Source: Nemertoderma westbladi
Taxonomy: Eukaryota; Xenacoelomorpha; Nemertodermatida; Nemertodermatidae
Direction of reading: 5' to 3'
Length of the DNA stretch: 64,000 bases
Assembly (NCBI GenBank): GCA_032718475.1
Contig: JAUCBJ010001475.1
Coordinates: 18,657 to 82,656 of the forward strand
The notes beneath the pieces were generated by a model, which was not told the origin of the DNA, ran no database searches, and was given only the letters and a program-made list of their open reading frames with translations. Below, one piece after another: positions 1-36,233 of the stretch. Positions within the stretch are counted from its first letter, which is position 1, and each line of letters opens with the position of its first letter. Made by a program: the position numbers and the translations under genes.

Positions 1-479
1 CGTAAAGGCGTTAATAAAATACTGCAACTTTTTGAAATTAGTAAAATTCTAGATCTAGAAAAAATTAATTTTTGAACGGCGATGTTTGGGGTTTCGAAAC
101 ATGGATAGGCTGAAAGAGGATATCGAATTAAGTTGAAAAATAAAAACCCCATCGAATTTGGACCAAGCGTTCCGGAGTTATAGCGGATCGAAAAACATTT
201 ACCCCCCCCCCCCCCCCCCACCCCCCCAATCGCCAAAAAATTAGGCAAATTTAAAATTTTGAGAAAAAAAACTTTTTGTGTTATTTTTGATAGGGAATCG
301 ATTGGCCTAATCGACTGGCTACGAAAAAAAGTTTTTGAAATTTTTGTTCAGAAAAAAAAACATGGAAAAAGTATCTTAACTCGCTACACACTAAACTCTA
401 TAACTAAGAAACCATTAAGGATCCCAGGAACCTACTGTAATAGAAATTCGCATTCATTGAATCCAAGGCAAGAGTTTGG
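1..479. other. AT-rich intergenic sequence, no gene recognised
   Basis: No recognisable coding region. It contains a C18-A-C7 tract at 202-227 followed by A-rich sequence. Short open frames here resemble no family I know. Confidence 0.6.
202..227. repeat. poly-C tract (C18 A C7)
   Basis: Homopolymeric C run, the first of fourteen long C or G tracts (12-26 nt) in the window. Confidence 0.95.
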
Positions 480-756
480 GCCCATGTGAAGAATACCAGA
501 ATTTCTGCCGTTATATTTCACTTTGCAGTTACCCCCATGTGAAGAATACCAGGTTTTCACCAAAATCACAGGTTACTGAAGGGCTGAACCTAACCAAAAC
601 AATAAACGAATTCGTATATGTACAGGTTATAAGACAGAAATAAGCGCTATAAAACACTTTTATAGGATATATTAAAAAAAAATAAAAATCGTAATATATA
701 AAATTGCAATAAAAAGTCGACAGAAAAGTGAAATCCTGTTATTCTTCGCATGGGCG
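480..756 (+). mobile_element. MITE-like repeat family A, copy 1
   Basis: Non-coding element of about 280 bp bounded by inverted termini: the left end reads CCCATGTGAAGAATACCAG and the right end is close to its reverse complement (ATTCTTCGCATGGGCG). The left terminus is duplicated in tandem (481 and 534). The interior holds CACAGGTTACTGAAGG followed by AACCAAAACAATAAACGAA. Other copies lie at 7690-7982 (inverted) and 39734-40062. No transposase is visible, so it would be non-autonomous. Confidence 0.8.
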
Positions 757-1504
757 ATAGTTTGAGGTGAACTTCAGCTGAGGTGTAATAGATTACAAAC
801 TAATCCAACCAGTTAATGTTTGCTTATAGTATAGTCTGGGTTGAAAGAGTGAGTGATTAATTAAGCCCCTGTCTTGTATTTTAAGTATATCAGAAATCGT
901 TGCCTTCAGTAGAAAATATCTAAAAATCCATTCACCTGGTATTACAAATTCTCTTTGGGTCGAGTGTGAAGGCCATCAGCTGTGTGAAATACGGTATTAA
1001 ACACACAGTAATGCTAGTCTATGGAGAAATTCAACTTAGCAGGAGAGTGGTAGGGCCTAAACAAACAGTATGGGTGAACTAAGTACAGTAATATTGGCAA
1101 CCTCATAGATTTGTACTAAGCCTGTATAGAAATCCATTGCATAAGCCTAAAACATTTTGACTGCCACAATAGTGTGTAACCTGATACAGATAAAGCAGTG
1201 ACTTTCATATTTGAAACTATAATGTTAACCTTATAGAGAAACATTATGAGGCTGAGTAAACATTCAGCCTTATAAGCATACAGCCTCCATAATATTAATG
1301 TTGGCCCAAATTTTTCTAAATAAAACGATTTTCATTAGATGAAAGTACAGTGCAATCAATAGTAGCCAACAAACATACTGGGTAACTAACAGTCATTTAG
1401 CTTGCACATTAACATAGCCAGAGAGAGTAACCTTGTAGATCTTCCGATAGGATGCATTGGGAAGAGCTTTCAGCTGATGCTGTAATAGCCAGTTCTGTCT
1501 GGTC
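757..1504. other. intergenic sequence, nothing recognised
   Basis: About 750 bp of AT-rich sequence between the MITE copy and the minisatellite. I see no exon, RNA gene or known repeat. Confidence 0.5.
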
Positions 1505-2157
1505 GTGTCACCTTGGACGACACCCCAAAGCGTGTCACCTTGGACGACACCCCAAAGCGTATCACCTTGGACGACACCCCAAAGCGTATCACCTTGGACG
1601 ACTCCCCAAAGCGTATCACCTTGGACGACACCCCAAAGCGTGTCACCTTGGACGACACCCCAAAGCGTGTTACCTTGGACGACACCCCAAAGCGTGTCAC
1701 CTTAGACGACACCCCAAAGCGTGTCACCTTGGACGACACCCCAAAGCGTGTCACCTTGGACGACACCCCAAAGCGTGTTACCTTGGACGACACCCCAAAG
1801 CGTGTCACCTTAGACGACACCCCAAAGCGTGTCACCTTGGACGACACCCCAAAGCGTGTCACCTTGGACGACACCCCAAAGCGTATCACCTTGGACGACA
1901 CCCCAAAGCGTGTCACCTTGGACGACACCCCAAAGCGTGTTACCTTGGACGACACCCCAAAGCGTGTCACCTTAGACGACACCCCAAAGCGTGTCACCTT
2001 GGACGACACCCCCAAGCGTGTCACCTTGGACGACACCCCAAAGCGTATCACCTTGGACGACACCCCAAAGCGTGTCACCTTAGACGACACCCCAAAGCGT
2101 GTCACCTTAGACGACACCCCAAAGCGTGTCACCTTAGACGACACCCCAAAGCGTGTC
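1505..2157. repeat. 27-bp minisatellite, about 24 units
   Basis: Tandem array with unit GTGTCACCTTGGACGACACC plus CCAAAGC. Units differ mainly at a few positions (GTGTC/GTATC/GTTAC, TTGGA/TTAGA). Because 27 is a multiple of three and the unit lacks stops in several frames, the array is open in several frames on both strands, for example as repeats of VTLDDTPKR on the + strand. I treat these frames as a by-product of the repeat and not as a gene. It ends about 70 bp before the endonuclease region of LINE copy 1. Confidence 0.95.
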
Positions 2158-2229
2158 AGACACCAATGGATTTATGAACTACCTTGTAATGGTGACTGGG
2201 TGATGAGACGGTTTACTATATAAATATCA

Positions 2230-4500
2230 ATGTCAGGTTATAAATTCTGGGGTATTGATCCAGAAAACTTGCATACTATAGCCAGCAATTCTGTTAGTCC
2301 CTTTCCTGATGACTTTTCTGGCCCAAACCTTGGGTCACCAGGGAGGCAGATTAAGGACATGGGGGGCGGTTGGCGACTCGCCCTCGCGTCAGCAGATGAT
2401 AGTGGCAATGGTGGTATTGGTCTATTGATGAATCCAACTGCACATGCAGCATTGGACAAAATAGACCAAATCTCTAACAGCATCATCCGTTGCCACTTCT
2501 CATGTTCTGGAAGACTGGCTAAGAAGTTTCCTAAGGTGGTTCTGATTGTGTGCTACTCTCCAACTAGTGTTGCTCCTGTAGAGGAGGTGGAAAATTTCTA
2601 CCACAATCTACAAGCAGCTACTGATGGAGTGGATCAGCATCCATTCTTAACATTCCTGGGAGACTTTAATGCAAGTCTGCATCAATCACCTACATCGCCC
2701 TGGGTCTATAGCAATAGTGTCAACCGAAATTCCGTCCATCTTCAGGATTTTATCTCTGGAAATGGAAATGGAATCTCTGGAACCCAGTTCAAGAAGCGAA
2801 CTGGACAGCTATGGACTCATAGTAGACCCAGTGGTCACAAGTCCCAGATAGACCATATTCTGTTTCGTAGGAAGTACAGGAGCTCTATACAAGACTGTAA
2901 TGCATTTACACTTCGACCCTTCTCTAGTGATCACCGCCTTATTGTGGCCAAGGTAAGACTTAGTCTGTGTGCTAGCAGAACAACGAAAAGCTCCTCAATA
3001 ATGACAGGGTATTGCCTGATAACTTTATAGAAGTAAAAGTGTCTGAGTCTGTACTCCCAGATATTCCCATTGGCGATATCTCCTTTGCAGAAGTGAAGGC
3101 TGCTGCAAAGAGCATTAAGACCAATCGTGCCAGTGGAGTAGATGGTGTTCCCCCTGAGGTCTTTAAAATACCTGAGTGTTTAAAGGTCATCTATCCCATC
3201 ATAGTAGACATGTACCGAACACCAAGAGTCCCACAAGAAATGAAAACAAATAAGTTGGTGCCAGTTCCCAAGAAGGGCAACCTAACACTCTATGGTTCTT
3301 TTCGGGGAATCTCATTGATCTCGATTGCTGCAAAGCTATACAATAGAATTCTATTAAATTGCATCAGGGATCCCATTGAGAGACTGCTCCGTGGAAATCA
3401 GAATGGGTTCCGTAAAGGTCGTGGGACCATGGAGCCCATTTTGGCACTTCGAAGGATAATTGAAGAGTTATCAAAAAAGAAAGACAGGCATCTGGCTGTT
3501 ATCTTTGTTGACTTCTTCAAGGCCTTTGATTCAGTCTCCCGCTCACGTATGTTCAGCATACTTTCATTATATGGGATTCCTGATGAAATTATTGCAGCAA
3601 TCAGATCAGTATACGATGGTTCGCCAACATTGGTGTCTACTGTTGATGGTGACACAGAACCATTTGAAGTGTTATGGGGCGTCTTCCAGGGAGACACACT
3701 TGCACCATTCTTGTTCATAATTGTTGTTGACTATGTTCTACGCATGTCCTTAGATAATCATAACGATGGAGGGGAGATGACAACTCCACCTACTGGCTCC
3801 AGAAGTCGAGGAAATCTTGCCAAGTACCTAACTGATCTAGACTTTGCTGATGACTTAGGATTACTCTCAGAATGACTAGAGGGAGCCCAACGGCTCCTCA
3901 GCTCATTAGAGCTTTTTATTAACTCCAGAAATACCAAAATTTTGACAGTTAACTTTGAAAGTTCTCAGCAAGTCTCAGATCGGATGAGCATAAGCTCAAA
4001 GGATGGTATGCTTGAGCATGTGGACGTCTTCTGTTACCTGGGATCATGGATCCGGAAGTCAGGTGAGGACCTTCGAATACGTAAGGGAAAGGCATGGGCA
4101 GCCTTGAATTGGCTTTCCAGGATTTGGAAGTCACCGAGAATTAATCGGACACTTAAGGTCCGATTATTTAGAGCAGCAGTGGTTTCAGTACTCCTCTATG
4201 GGAGTCCATGCTGGGCTCTAACTGCTGAGGACACCAAATCTCTGCATGGCACATTCACAAGAATGCTACGCCGGGTTCATTGTGTCAAGTACAATGCACA
4301 CATATCCAACCAGACACTATATAACATTGGAGGTGGTTCCCCCATTGGTTCCCCCAAGCTTGACACTATAACAAAATCGCCTCCGCTTTGCAGGACATTG
4401 CTTTCGCCGTGAGGACCAGCCAGTGCATAATCTTGTACTTTGGCAGCCTCATGGAGTGAATAAGCATGGTGGACAGCTGATGACTTTCTTGAGACGCATC
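2230..4500 (+). pseudogene. LINE (RTE-like) endonuclease-reverse transcriptase, copy 1, defective
   Basis: Remnant of a non-LTR retrotransposon. Frame 1 (2230-3030) carries an apurinic endonuclease-type domain with LGDFNAS and a C-terminal SSDHRLIVAKV motif. After a frame break, 3012-3875 encodes reverse transcriptase with VDFFKAFDSVSR, a QGDTLAPF segment and the catalytic FADD box. A stop at 3873 and a 24-nt deletion near 3911 (relative to copy 2) break the frame, and 3942-4412 continues with the post-RT region (SPCWALTAEDTKSL). The 3' end is lost near 4500, so the (TAG)n tail of the other copies is absent. RTE-like placement comes from domain order; the clade is not certain. Confidence 0.85.
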
Positions 4501-4547
4501 TAGTAATCAGTAGCTCTGCTTTCATTTTGTGGTATAAATTTTACACA

Positions 4548-4741
4548 ACACTAGTTGGAGAATAGCGCACAATCAGAACCACTTTAGGAAACTTCTTTGC
4601 TAGTCTTCCAGAACATGAGAAGTGGCAACGGATGATGCGGTTAGAGATTTGGTAGACCAATTCCACCATTACCACTATCTCGCTGATCTCGCCCTCGCTA
4701 ATGCGAGGGCGAGTCGCCAACCGACCCCCATGTCCTTAATC
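4548..4741 (-). pseudogene. inverted LINE fragment (endonuclease region)
   Basis: The reverse complement matches about 2351-2568 of LINE copy 1 (for example ATTAAGGACATGGGG and TTGCCACTTCTCATG...TGGAAGAC). It lies about 50 bp after the truncated 3' end of copy 1, in opposite orientation. This may be a second insertion or the product of a rearrangement. Confidence 0.8.
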
Positions 4742-4782
4742 AGAACCTCATGAGTCTGCCCAGTCCGCGTTCGGTGCTCTTG

Positions 4783-4800
4783 CCCCCCCCCCCCCCCCCC
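4783..4800. repeat. poly-C tract (C18)
   Basis: Homopolymer run directly beyond the inverted LINE fragment. Confidence 0.95.
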
Positions 4801-5572
4801 ATGTCTCGACGGTGTATAGTCTGATGTACCTGCCTGTTGCAAAACTAATATCTTTGCAGAATTAAGAGTGAGTTAACTATTAACTGTTTAGGTCTCAGTA
4901 AACTCCCGAGATACTTTAAAATTCATATTTGCAATGAACAACTACAGTATTTCCAAGTTAAGATAGGATGTTGACTAGTCGAAGGTTATAGCTGCGTTTT
5001 CGAGGAATAGTTTTTTGTTGCTTAGTTCTTTAATAAAATAATAAATATAACAGCACATTATAATGTCTAATGTAATTTGAATATGACTTTTTTTCATAAC
5101 AAAATAAGTGTTCATTGGAAAAGTGACCTTCAACAAAGAAAACGTATTAATTTGTAAGAATCTGTGCTGCACTGATCTTTCTGTTTTCATGTTTGTTTCC
5201 CTGCCCCTTCGCTACCAAAACTGAACTACATACCATTGAACTACATAGTAACATTGCAATTATTATTGATAGTTAATTTTTTTAAATATAATATACCAAG
5301 CACAAGCCCATATTTTCAAGCATTCAAGCCCAAATCAAAGCTGTGTTTGATAAAAGCTTCAAATTTTCCCGTTAACTAAGCAGCAGTTTAAAGCCCTACA
5401 TTCAGCCATATAACTGCGACCCCCTCTGTGACATTGATATATTATATAATCTACCTCAGTGTGCTGCCATATGGCATGGCCACCGTGTGGTCCTACACAT
5501 GTGTACGTACACCTATACTCCTAACCAACCTAATGGTGGAAGGTTATTGCCAGAGTATTTTTAGCAGCCACT

Positions 5573-5592
5573 CCCCCCCCCCCCCCCCCCCC
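5573..5592. repeat. poly-C tract (C20)
   Basis: Homopolymer run in intergenic sequence. Confidence 0.95.
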
Positions 5593-6454
5593 TCCCACGC
5601 AGCATTCCTCTTACTCAACTAACACATAAATTGAGATCTGAGTTTTGGTTGGTTAAATGGTTAACATGAAGTGTATATGGCAAATTCGTATTATTATATG
5701 ATACAACATATTGACATATATAATATTTTGAATTATTTCATAATTAACATACTTTTAGAGAGGTTGTACCATGCAACATAACTTTAGTAGGTGAACCTAT
5801 ATTATCATAGCTTTTAAATTATTTTAAATTGTAATTTATATTAACTTTATGCTAAGGCAATATGTTGTAGCAACCAGAGGATCCGAACGCTCATTTTCTT
5901 CGTATTGGTCCGCTGACTGGCTATTGGGTTGTTCTTTATATAGAGATATGGGGCTTTGTAGGCGAGCGTTTGTTGGTGTAGGGCTAAACTAAACTAAGCC
6001 TATGCCGGATGTTGCCCAGTTGGCTTGCTTACTATGTCTCCTCTGTCTCTCTGTTCACTGGTTGGTCATTGGAGATAAAACACAGCTGATTCCTTGTGAA
6101 TCACCTTAGTGTGAGTGAGTGTGTGCAAGATTCTTAGTATTTTCGTTGTACAGTTGTTTGTATGGCAATGCGGTATGCATTTGTGTTCACAAGAAATAAT
6201 CGTTAGCAATCAGTCGGTCATGACGATTTAAAAGCGTGCCGGATACAATTATAGGTGAGTCGTTTGTGAGCGTGGGAAGTGCCGGCTATTTATTAAGACC
6301 TATCTGCTTATTGCCTATCTCCTACTGTCATATATATGAATATGCCTACGGTATTTAATTTATACTCGTGTTTCTTTGTATTGTTCAGTTTGCATTTAAC
6401 ATCAAACAATATGCAGATATGTAGCTTAGGCCTTCTATATGTCTATTGTCGGTA

Positions 6455-6540
6455 CCGGTAGTCACGTTTCGGGTATCTGCAAATTCAATACAAATGTAAT
6501 AGGGTACAGAATACTACATTTTTATTAATTTACGAGTTTG
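6455..6540 (+). repeat. dispersed repeat, copy 1
   Basis: Shares AGTCACGTTTCGGGTA and, further on, AATACTACATTTTTATT and ATTTACGAGTTTGTA with 54711-54803, in the same order and strand. No coding potential. Confidence 0.7.
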
Positions 6541-6569
6541 TAGGGCAGTACACTCAGACCTATATGGAA

Positions 6570-7215
6570 TACTGACAAAAAGCGCGCCACACGCGTCCTG
6601 GTTAAACGAAAATCGCGCCAGCCATGATATTTAATGCGCGCCAAGCCAACAATCTGACTATGAAATTTTGCAGTAATTGCTTAATTGTAATAATTTCTGA
6701 ATTTATCAGTTTATAATGCTGTAGCCCTACAGTAGGCTATTTTAACATTAACATGCGAGCGTAGCGAGCAAGGAAATTTTCCAATTATGTTAACATAAAT
6801 ACAGTCTGACAGTAATAGTCAGATAGTGCTGTAGTTGTAGTACAGTAGTAGTAGCAGTAGGTCAACGTCACACTCACTGACTGTTTTTAAATGCAGATGT
6901 GATCAAATGCGAGCGTAGCGAGCACGAAAATTTTAACATTTCAGCATTTAAAGTAGGCAAACCGACTGTTTTCAAATGCAGATGTCATTAAATTGCGAGC
7001 TGGCGAGCGTAGCGAGCACGGAAATTCTGCTGAATCATGCAGGCTGTCATGGTTTTATTGGTTTGAAGAATCTGACAATTGAAAAACTTTTGAAACAAGT
7101 CATGTTTTTAATGGTCATGCTCAATCTGTCCGTTTCCATTTGTCCACAGCCAGACAGTGCTGAAGAGTAGGCTTACAGTATAAACGCGAGCGAAGCGAGC
7201 GGACATTTTTCAATC
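6570..7215. repeat. cluster of GCGAGCGTAGCGAGC-type short repeats
   Basis: The imperfect palindrome GCGAGCGTAGCGAGC occurs at about 6757, 6910 and 7001, with a GCGAGCGAAGCGAGC variant near 7184. Two of these follow a duplicated segment beginning ACTGTTTT(C/T)AAATGCAGATG (6881 and 6965). GCGCGCCA elements occur around 6580-6645. No gene seen. Confidence 0.7.
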
Positions 7216-7332
7216 TTTTTAAACCTATGGAATAATTTCAAATAGAGCTGTAGAGTGGGATGTGTTGCCAGTGCACTGCTACGCTACCTCCTACTGTCCT
7301 AACCTAACCCTACATCCATATTCGCGCCAGGA

Positions 7333-7447
7333 CCGCCAGGATCCTCAATGCGCGCCACACGCCCCTGTCACTACGCGCCAGGATCCTTAATCCGCGCCAC
7401 ACGCCCCTGTCACTACGCGCCAGGATCCTTAATCCGCGCCACACATG
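7333..7447. repeat. GC-rich tandem repeat, about 42-bp unit, 2.6 copies
   Basis: Repeats of GCGCCACACGCCCCTGTCAC followed by TACGCGCCAGGATCCTTAATCC. The unit also resembles the GCGCGCCACACGCG motif near 6583. The open frame across it is a repeat by-product. Confidence 0.85.
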
Positions 7448-7689
7448 TTGAGCAAACTCTACATAAATTCCAACCTGGTACAGCAGTAGGGGCTATGGAT
7501 GGAGGATTGTATATTATGGGTATATTTGGTTTATTATTTTGGTTATGGTTATGGTTACCGTACGGCCGTCTGGCCGTAGTTGGTCTTGGTCACGCCTTAA
7601 ACCTATTTAAAACTGTCATATGTAACCCTCACCCTACTGCCCTACTGCCCTAAGCTTAGTAAGTACCTACTGTACTTAAGTCATAATCT

Positions 7690-7982
7690 CGCCCATGTGA
7701 AGAATACCAGGATTTCACTTTTCTGCTTTTCGGTCGACTTTTTATTGGAATTTTATATATGAAGATTTTTAATTTGTTTTAATTTATCTTTATTACTGTA
7801 TTAAGTGTTTCATAGCGCTTATTTATGTCTTATAACCTGTACATATACTAATTCGTTTATTGTTTTGGTTAGATTCAGCCCTTCTGTAACCTGTGTTTTT
7901 GGTGAAAACCTGGTATTCTTCACATTGGGGTAACTGCAAAGTGAAATGTAACGGTAGAAAGTCTGGTATTCTTTACATGGGC
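7690..7982 (-). mobile_element. MITE-like repeat family A, copy 2
   Basis: Reverse-complement copy of the element at 480-756. It begins GCCCATGTGAAGAATACCAG and ends TCTGGTATTCTTTACATGGG. The partly duplicated terminus (TGGTATTCTTCACAT near 7911, TGGTATTCTTTACAT near 7964) is kept. Confidence 0.85.
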
Positions 7983-8527
7983 CCATAATCTGATAAATTT
8001 TGTGGATTTTCCGACATTATTCTGTTATTGCTATAAGGCCCGACTGCCCGAAGGAGAAGGACCGTTAATGGCAATAAACAAAAATCGTAGGTTTATCAGT
8101 TACCGAGTACCTATGCTTACGGTAGCGGTAGCAGCTAGCAGGCAGGTAGCCAAGGTGCTCTGCTAGAGATACTTAATTTTTTAGATTATTTAGTCATTAC
8201 AGTATTAGCGGTACTTACCGTACCGTCAGACCGTCAGGGGCGCAGCCACGTGTCCCGAAAGTGGGGGGACGCGGGGACGATAAAATATTATTATTATTAT
8301 TAAAATATTATTAAAATTATTTTTTTTCTAACCATAAAACAATAGGGGTCTATTACGAAATTTAGGGGATTTCGAAATACACCTTATCTTACATCAATTA
8401 AATTTACTACAGTACTATTGCCACTGCAGATACACAGTTTACGGGGTTTAAATCCCGATCAGAGTTTATTAAAATTATTTGACTTTTAAATTGAATATAA
8501 AAAGTGTAAAAAGTGCCGGTGACATAT

Positions 8528-8549
8528 CCCCCCCCCCCCCCCCCCCCCC
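8528..8549. repeat. poly-C tract (C22)
   Basis: Homopolymer run. A second tract starts 38 bp further on. Confidence 0.95.
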
Positions 8550-8587
8550 TACCTGAAAAATGTGAGGGCGTGTCCCCAATCAGCCAG

Positions 8588-8608
8588 CCCCCCCCCCCCC
8601 CCCCCCCC
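8588..8608. repeat. poly-C tract (C21)
   Basis: Homopolymer run paired with the tract at 8528-8549. Confidence 0.95.
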
Positions 8609-9764
8609 TGTGGCTGCGCCTGCGCCCCTGCTTACCGTAGACCGTAGCAACTTACCGGCTGACCGGTAGCTGCGGTAGGTAGTATTTGCTCATTCGATAT
8701 ATATACTATAGTATATAGTATACACTATATGAATACTATAGGCCTAGTAGTGCAGCCCAGCTGTAATACTGTGAATTTTACTATTATAAAATTACTTGTT
8801 TATTTTAGCGGTATTACTGCTGTACTGTGATAGCTATCTCCATTTTTAAATTTTTTTAGTCGTTTTTATTGAAAATATTATTATGTTCTAGAACAATATT
8901 CACATAGAACTTTATATTATTATGATTTCATATTACAATATTAGCATAAATTAAAATAAGTTACTTGGGTCTAGTAATTGTTCTTGATTAGTTGTATTAA
9001 TCCATGAAATGGATTATCTTTATTAAGACCCCTCCATCGGAACTCGCCCAGGCGGTTCTTCAACCATAAAATCTGCTTCACAAGCAATTGAGAGGCAGAA
9101 AACCATGTTTCATTCCTACATGATCGACAGTGTCTAGTAGGACCTTTGCATCACCACATCAGCTTCGTTATGCCATTCATTCTCCTTCGAATGACATGTG
9201 CATTGAAATCAGTTAGTGACCGTACACATGGTTGAATGTCACTACCGGTAGTAATCCAACCGATTGAGCAAAAGTAATAAATATATAATAGCCGAATAGC
9301 GCTCTCTTCTGTTGCCAATAAAGATGCAATTTCGAAATGTTAGGGTCAGTCATTATGGAAATAATAACGAACACGTCTAGAATAAAAATCATTATTTTAA
9401 GAATTACAAAAATGGAGATAGCTATCACAGTAATACCATTTTAGCTGCTATGACTGTGATGTCTCCTGACTCAAGAATAAAATGCCGGTAATATAATCAG
9501 ATCTGCAGAGCACAAAACTAGGACTGCAACCATACCTACCCTACAGCCATCTGGCCATAGGCCTACCATGCTCACTGCGATACATGGAAATGAATCAGAA
9601 AATGAAAACATTGATATTTCAGGTTTAAACTGTTGCAGAATATATTAATGACCAAAAATATTGATGATATTATAACAGTTTATTTACAGCGTATATAAAT
9701 TTGTTTTAATTTTGTTTACATTTTCAAAAAGTACTACCGGTAGCAAGTAAAAAAACACTAGCTT

Positions 9765-9945
9765 CCATAAAAAATAACTACTAAGAAGGTTCTAGAACAT
9801 TCACCAAAATAAAAAAAAAACACTTAAAAACAATATTATTACTATTTTTTTATTTTTTTTTATTTTCAAAAATACTAGCTAATAAAAATCACTAGCTACC
9901 ATTAAAAAATATCTGTTCTAGAACATTCACCAATTAAAAAACAAT
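9765..9945. repeat. imperfect tandem duplication with TTCTAGAACATTC motifs
   Basis: Two similar segments, each running from a CACTAGCT motif through an A-rich stretch to GTTCTAGAACATTCACCAA (ending about 9807 and 9927). The motif TTC-TA-GAA-CA-TTC has the 5-bp spacing of a three-unit heat shock element. It may equally be a palindrome-rich repeat. Confidence 0.6.
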
Positions 9946-10029
9946 CAAAAATACAACAACAATTTTTTTTTTCACAAATGGTCACACAAGCTATACCAGT
10001 GGCCAGGTGGCATTGCCGTTACCGGTACC

Positions 10030-10135
10030 TGTAAATGAAAAATGTTTTTCACCCGGGCTGCCGGGTGATAAATGTTTTTCACCCGGGTGGTAAATATTTT
10101 TCACCCAGCGGGCAGCCGGTGAAAAACATTAAAAA
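10030..10135. repeat. short tandem and inverted repeat (AATGTTTTTCACCCGGG)
   Basis: Three direct copies of a unit near AAATGTTTTTCACCCGGG (10037, 10069, 10091 with variation) are followed by an inverted copy (GCAGCCGGTGAAAAACATT), giving hairpin potential. Confidence 0.7.
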
Positions 10136-11281
10136 ATGTTAATAATTGGCCGCAATCAACCACCGTACAGCCGTACCGGTACTTTATTTCACGCCGATCC
10201 CGAGTGGTAATATTATTTACAAGAACGACCGGAGCGGGTGCGTGAAATATTGAAAAGAGGGTCCGAACACCGAAATGTGATAAAGCTACAGTATACACTT
10301 TATAATAATATATATGTTGTTTTATTGTTAAATTTCCGGATTACTTAACAAGATGTACCGGTATAATATATGATATCGGCCATTTTTTATATTTGTATGT
10401 TTTGTTCACGATTCACGAACATTTTCGCTATTATATACTAAATTTCTAGAACTATGTTCTAGACCTCTTAAAATGGTTACAGAAACAAATTCTGGAACAT
10501 TTTTATAAATCAGCAAACATGTTCTAGACCAACAATTTAAAAGTAACAAAAACTAACTACTGGTAGTATATTAATTTTGAACTATTTTAAAAATATAATA
10601 TAATTTTATAATAATAATAATAGCTAACATGTTGACGAACATACTATATATATATACTGTATATAGTGTAAAAAAATACCTTATATTCGGTAATTTCCTA
10701 TATTACTGTATTAGGTAACTGCAACAAGAAATAGCTAATACACTCTGTTATTAATAGTAACCAAGACAGCACGAGCTAGAAATAAATACGTAAATTTTAT
10801 TTACGACTACGACTCGTCCAGAGACGAGCGTTAAAATAGTCCAGAAATTTAACAATTACCGGTAATAAACAAATTTATTAAAAATAATTTTGACATTTTT
10901 TATTTCTACCTTAGTTACCCTCAGACCGGTAGGCCTAGTACAGTACCGGTAGTATGATTGTAAGGAAATCATATCAGGATTCAGCATATTATAGTTATAG
11001 GGTACCGGTAGGATACAAGTCTGACAGTAGGCCACGGCGAACAATTTGACGCACTAATGCGGAAACGGTAAATATAAGGTGACAGTCTGGTTGTTGTGGA
11101 TTGCTGGATTGGGTGTGGTGAGACGTAACGGAAAGGAGGAACCGGTAATTTGGAGTTGGAGGTTTTGTCATTGTAAGTGCGTCCGCTGAGATCTGGTATA
11201 ACGTCCCTCTATTCGTGTCGCTCTGCATCTGCCTTGTGTATTGGCCGCCGTGAATCTGTGCACAGACGCCTTGTTTCTACA

Positions 11282-36233
<24,952 letters not shown>

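Larger units (their letters stand above)
4801..6560. other. intergenic AT-rich sequence
   Basis: No gene recognised. Contains a C20 run at 5573-5592 and, at 6455-6540, a stretch that recurs at about 54711-54803. Confidence 0.5.
7983..11150. other. intergenic region upstream of NLK
   Basis: AT-rich, with no recognisable exon. It holds two long C tracts, many TACCGGTA palindromes, a duplicated segment carrying TTCTAGAACATTC motifs (about 9765-9945) and a short tandem/foldback stretch at 10030-10135. Confidence 0.5.

Noticed and set aside
1452-2223. Long repetitive open frames on both strands over the 27-bp array
   Set aside because: Overlapping frames on both strands follow from a stop-free unit whose length is a multiple of three; no promoter, family match or unique sequence supports a protein.
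11177-11281. Upstream extension of the NLK first exon frame
   Set aside because: The frame is open but lacks an ATG before 11282, and the extra residues show no NLK similarity.
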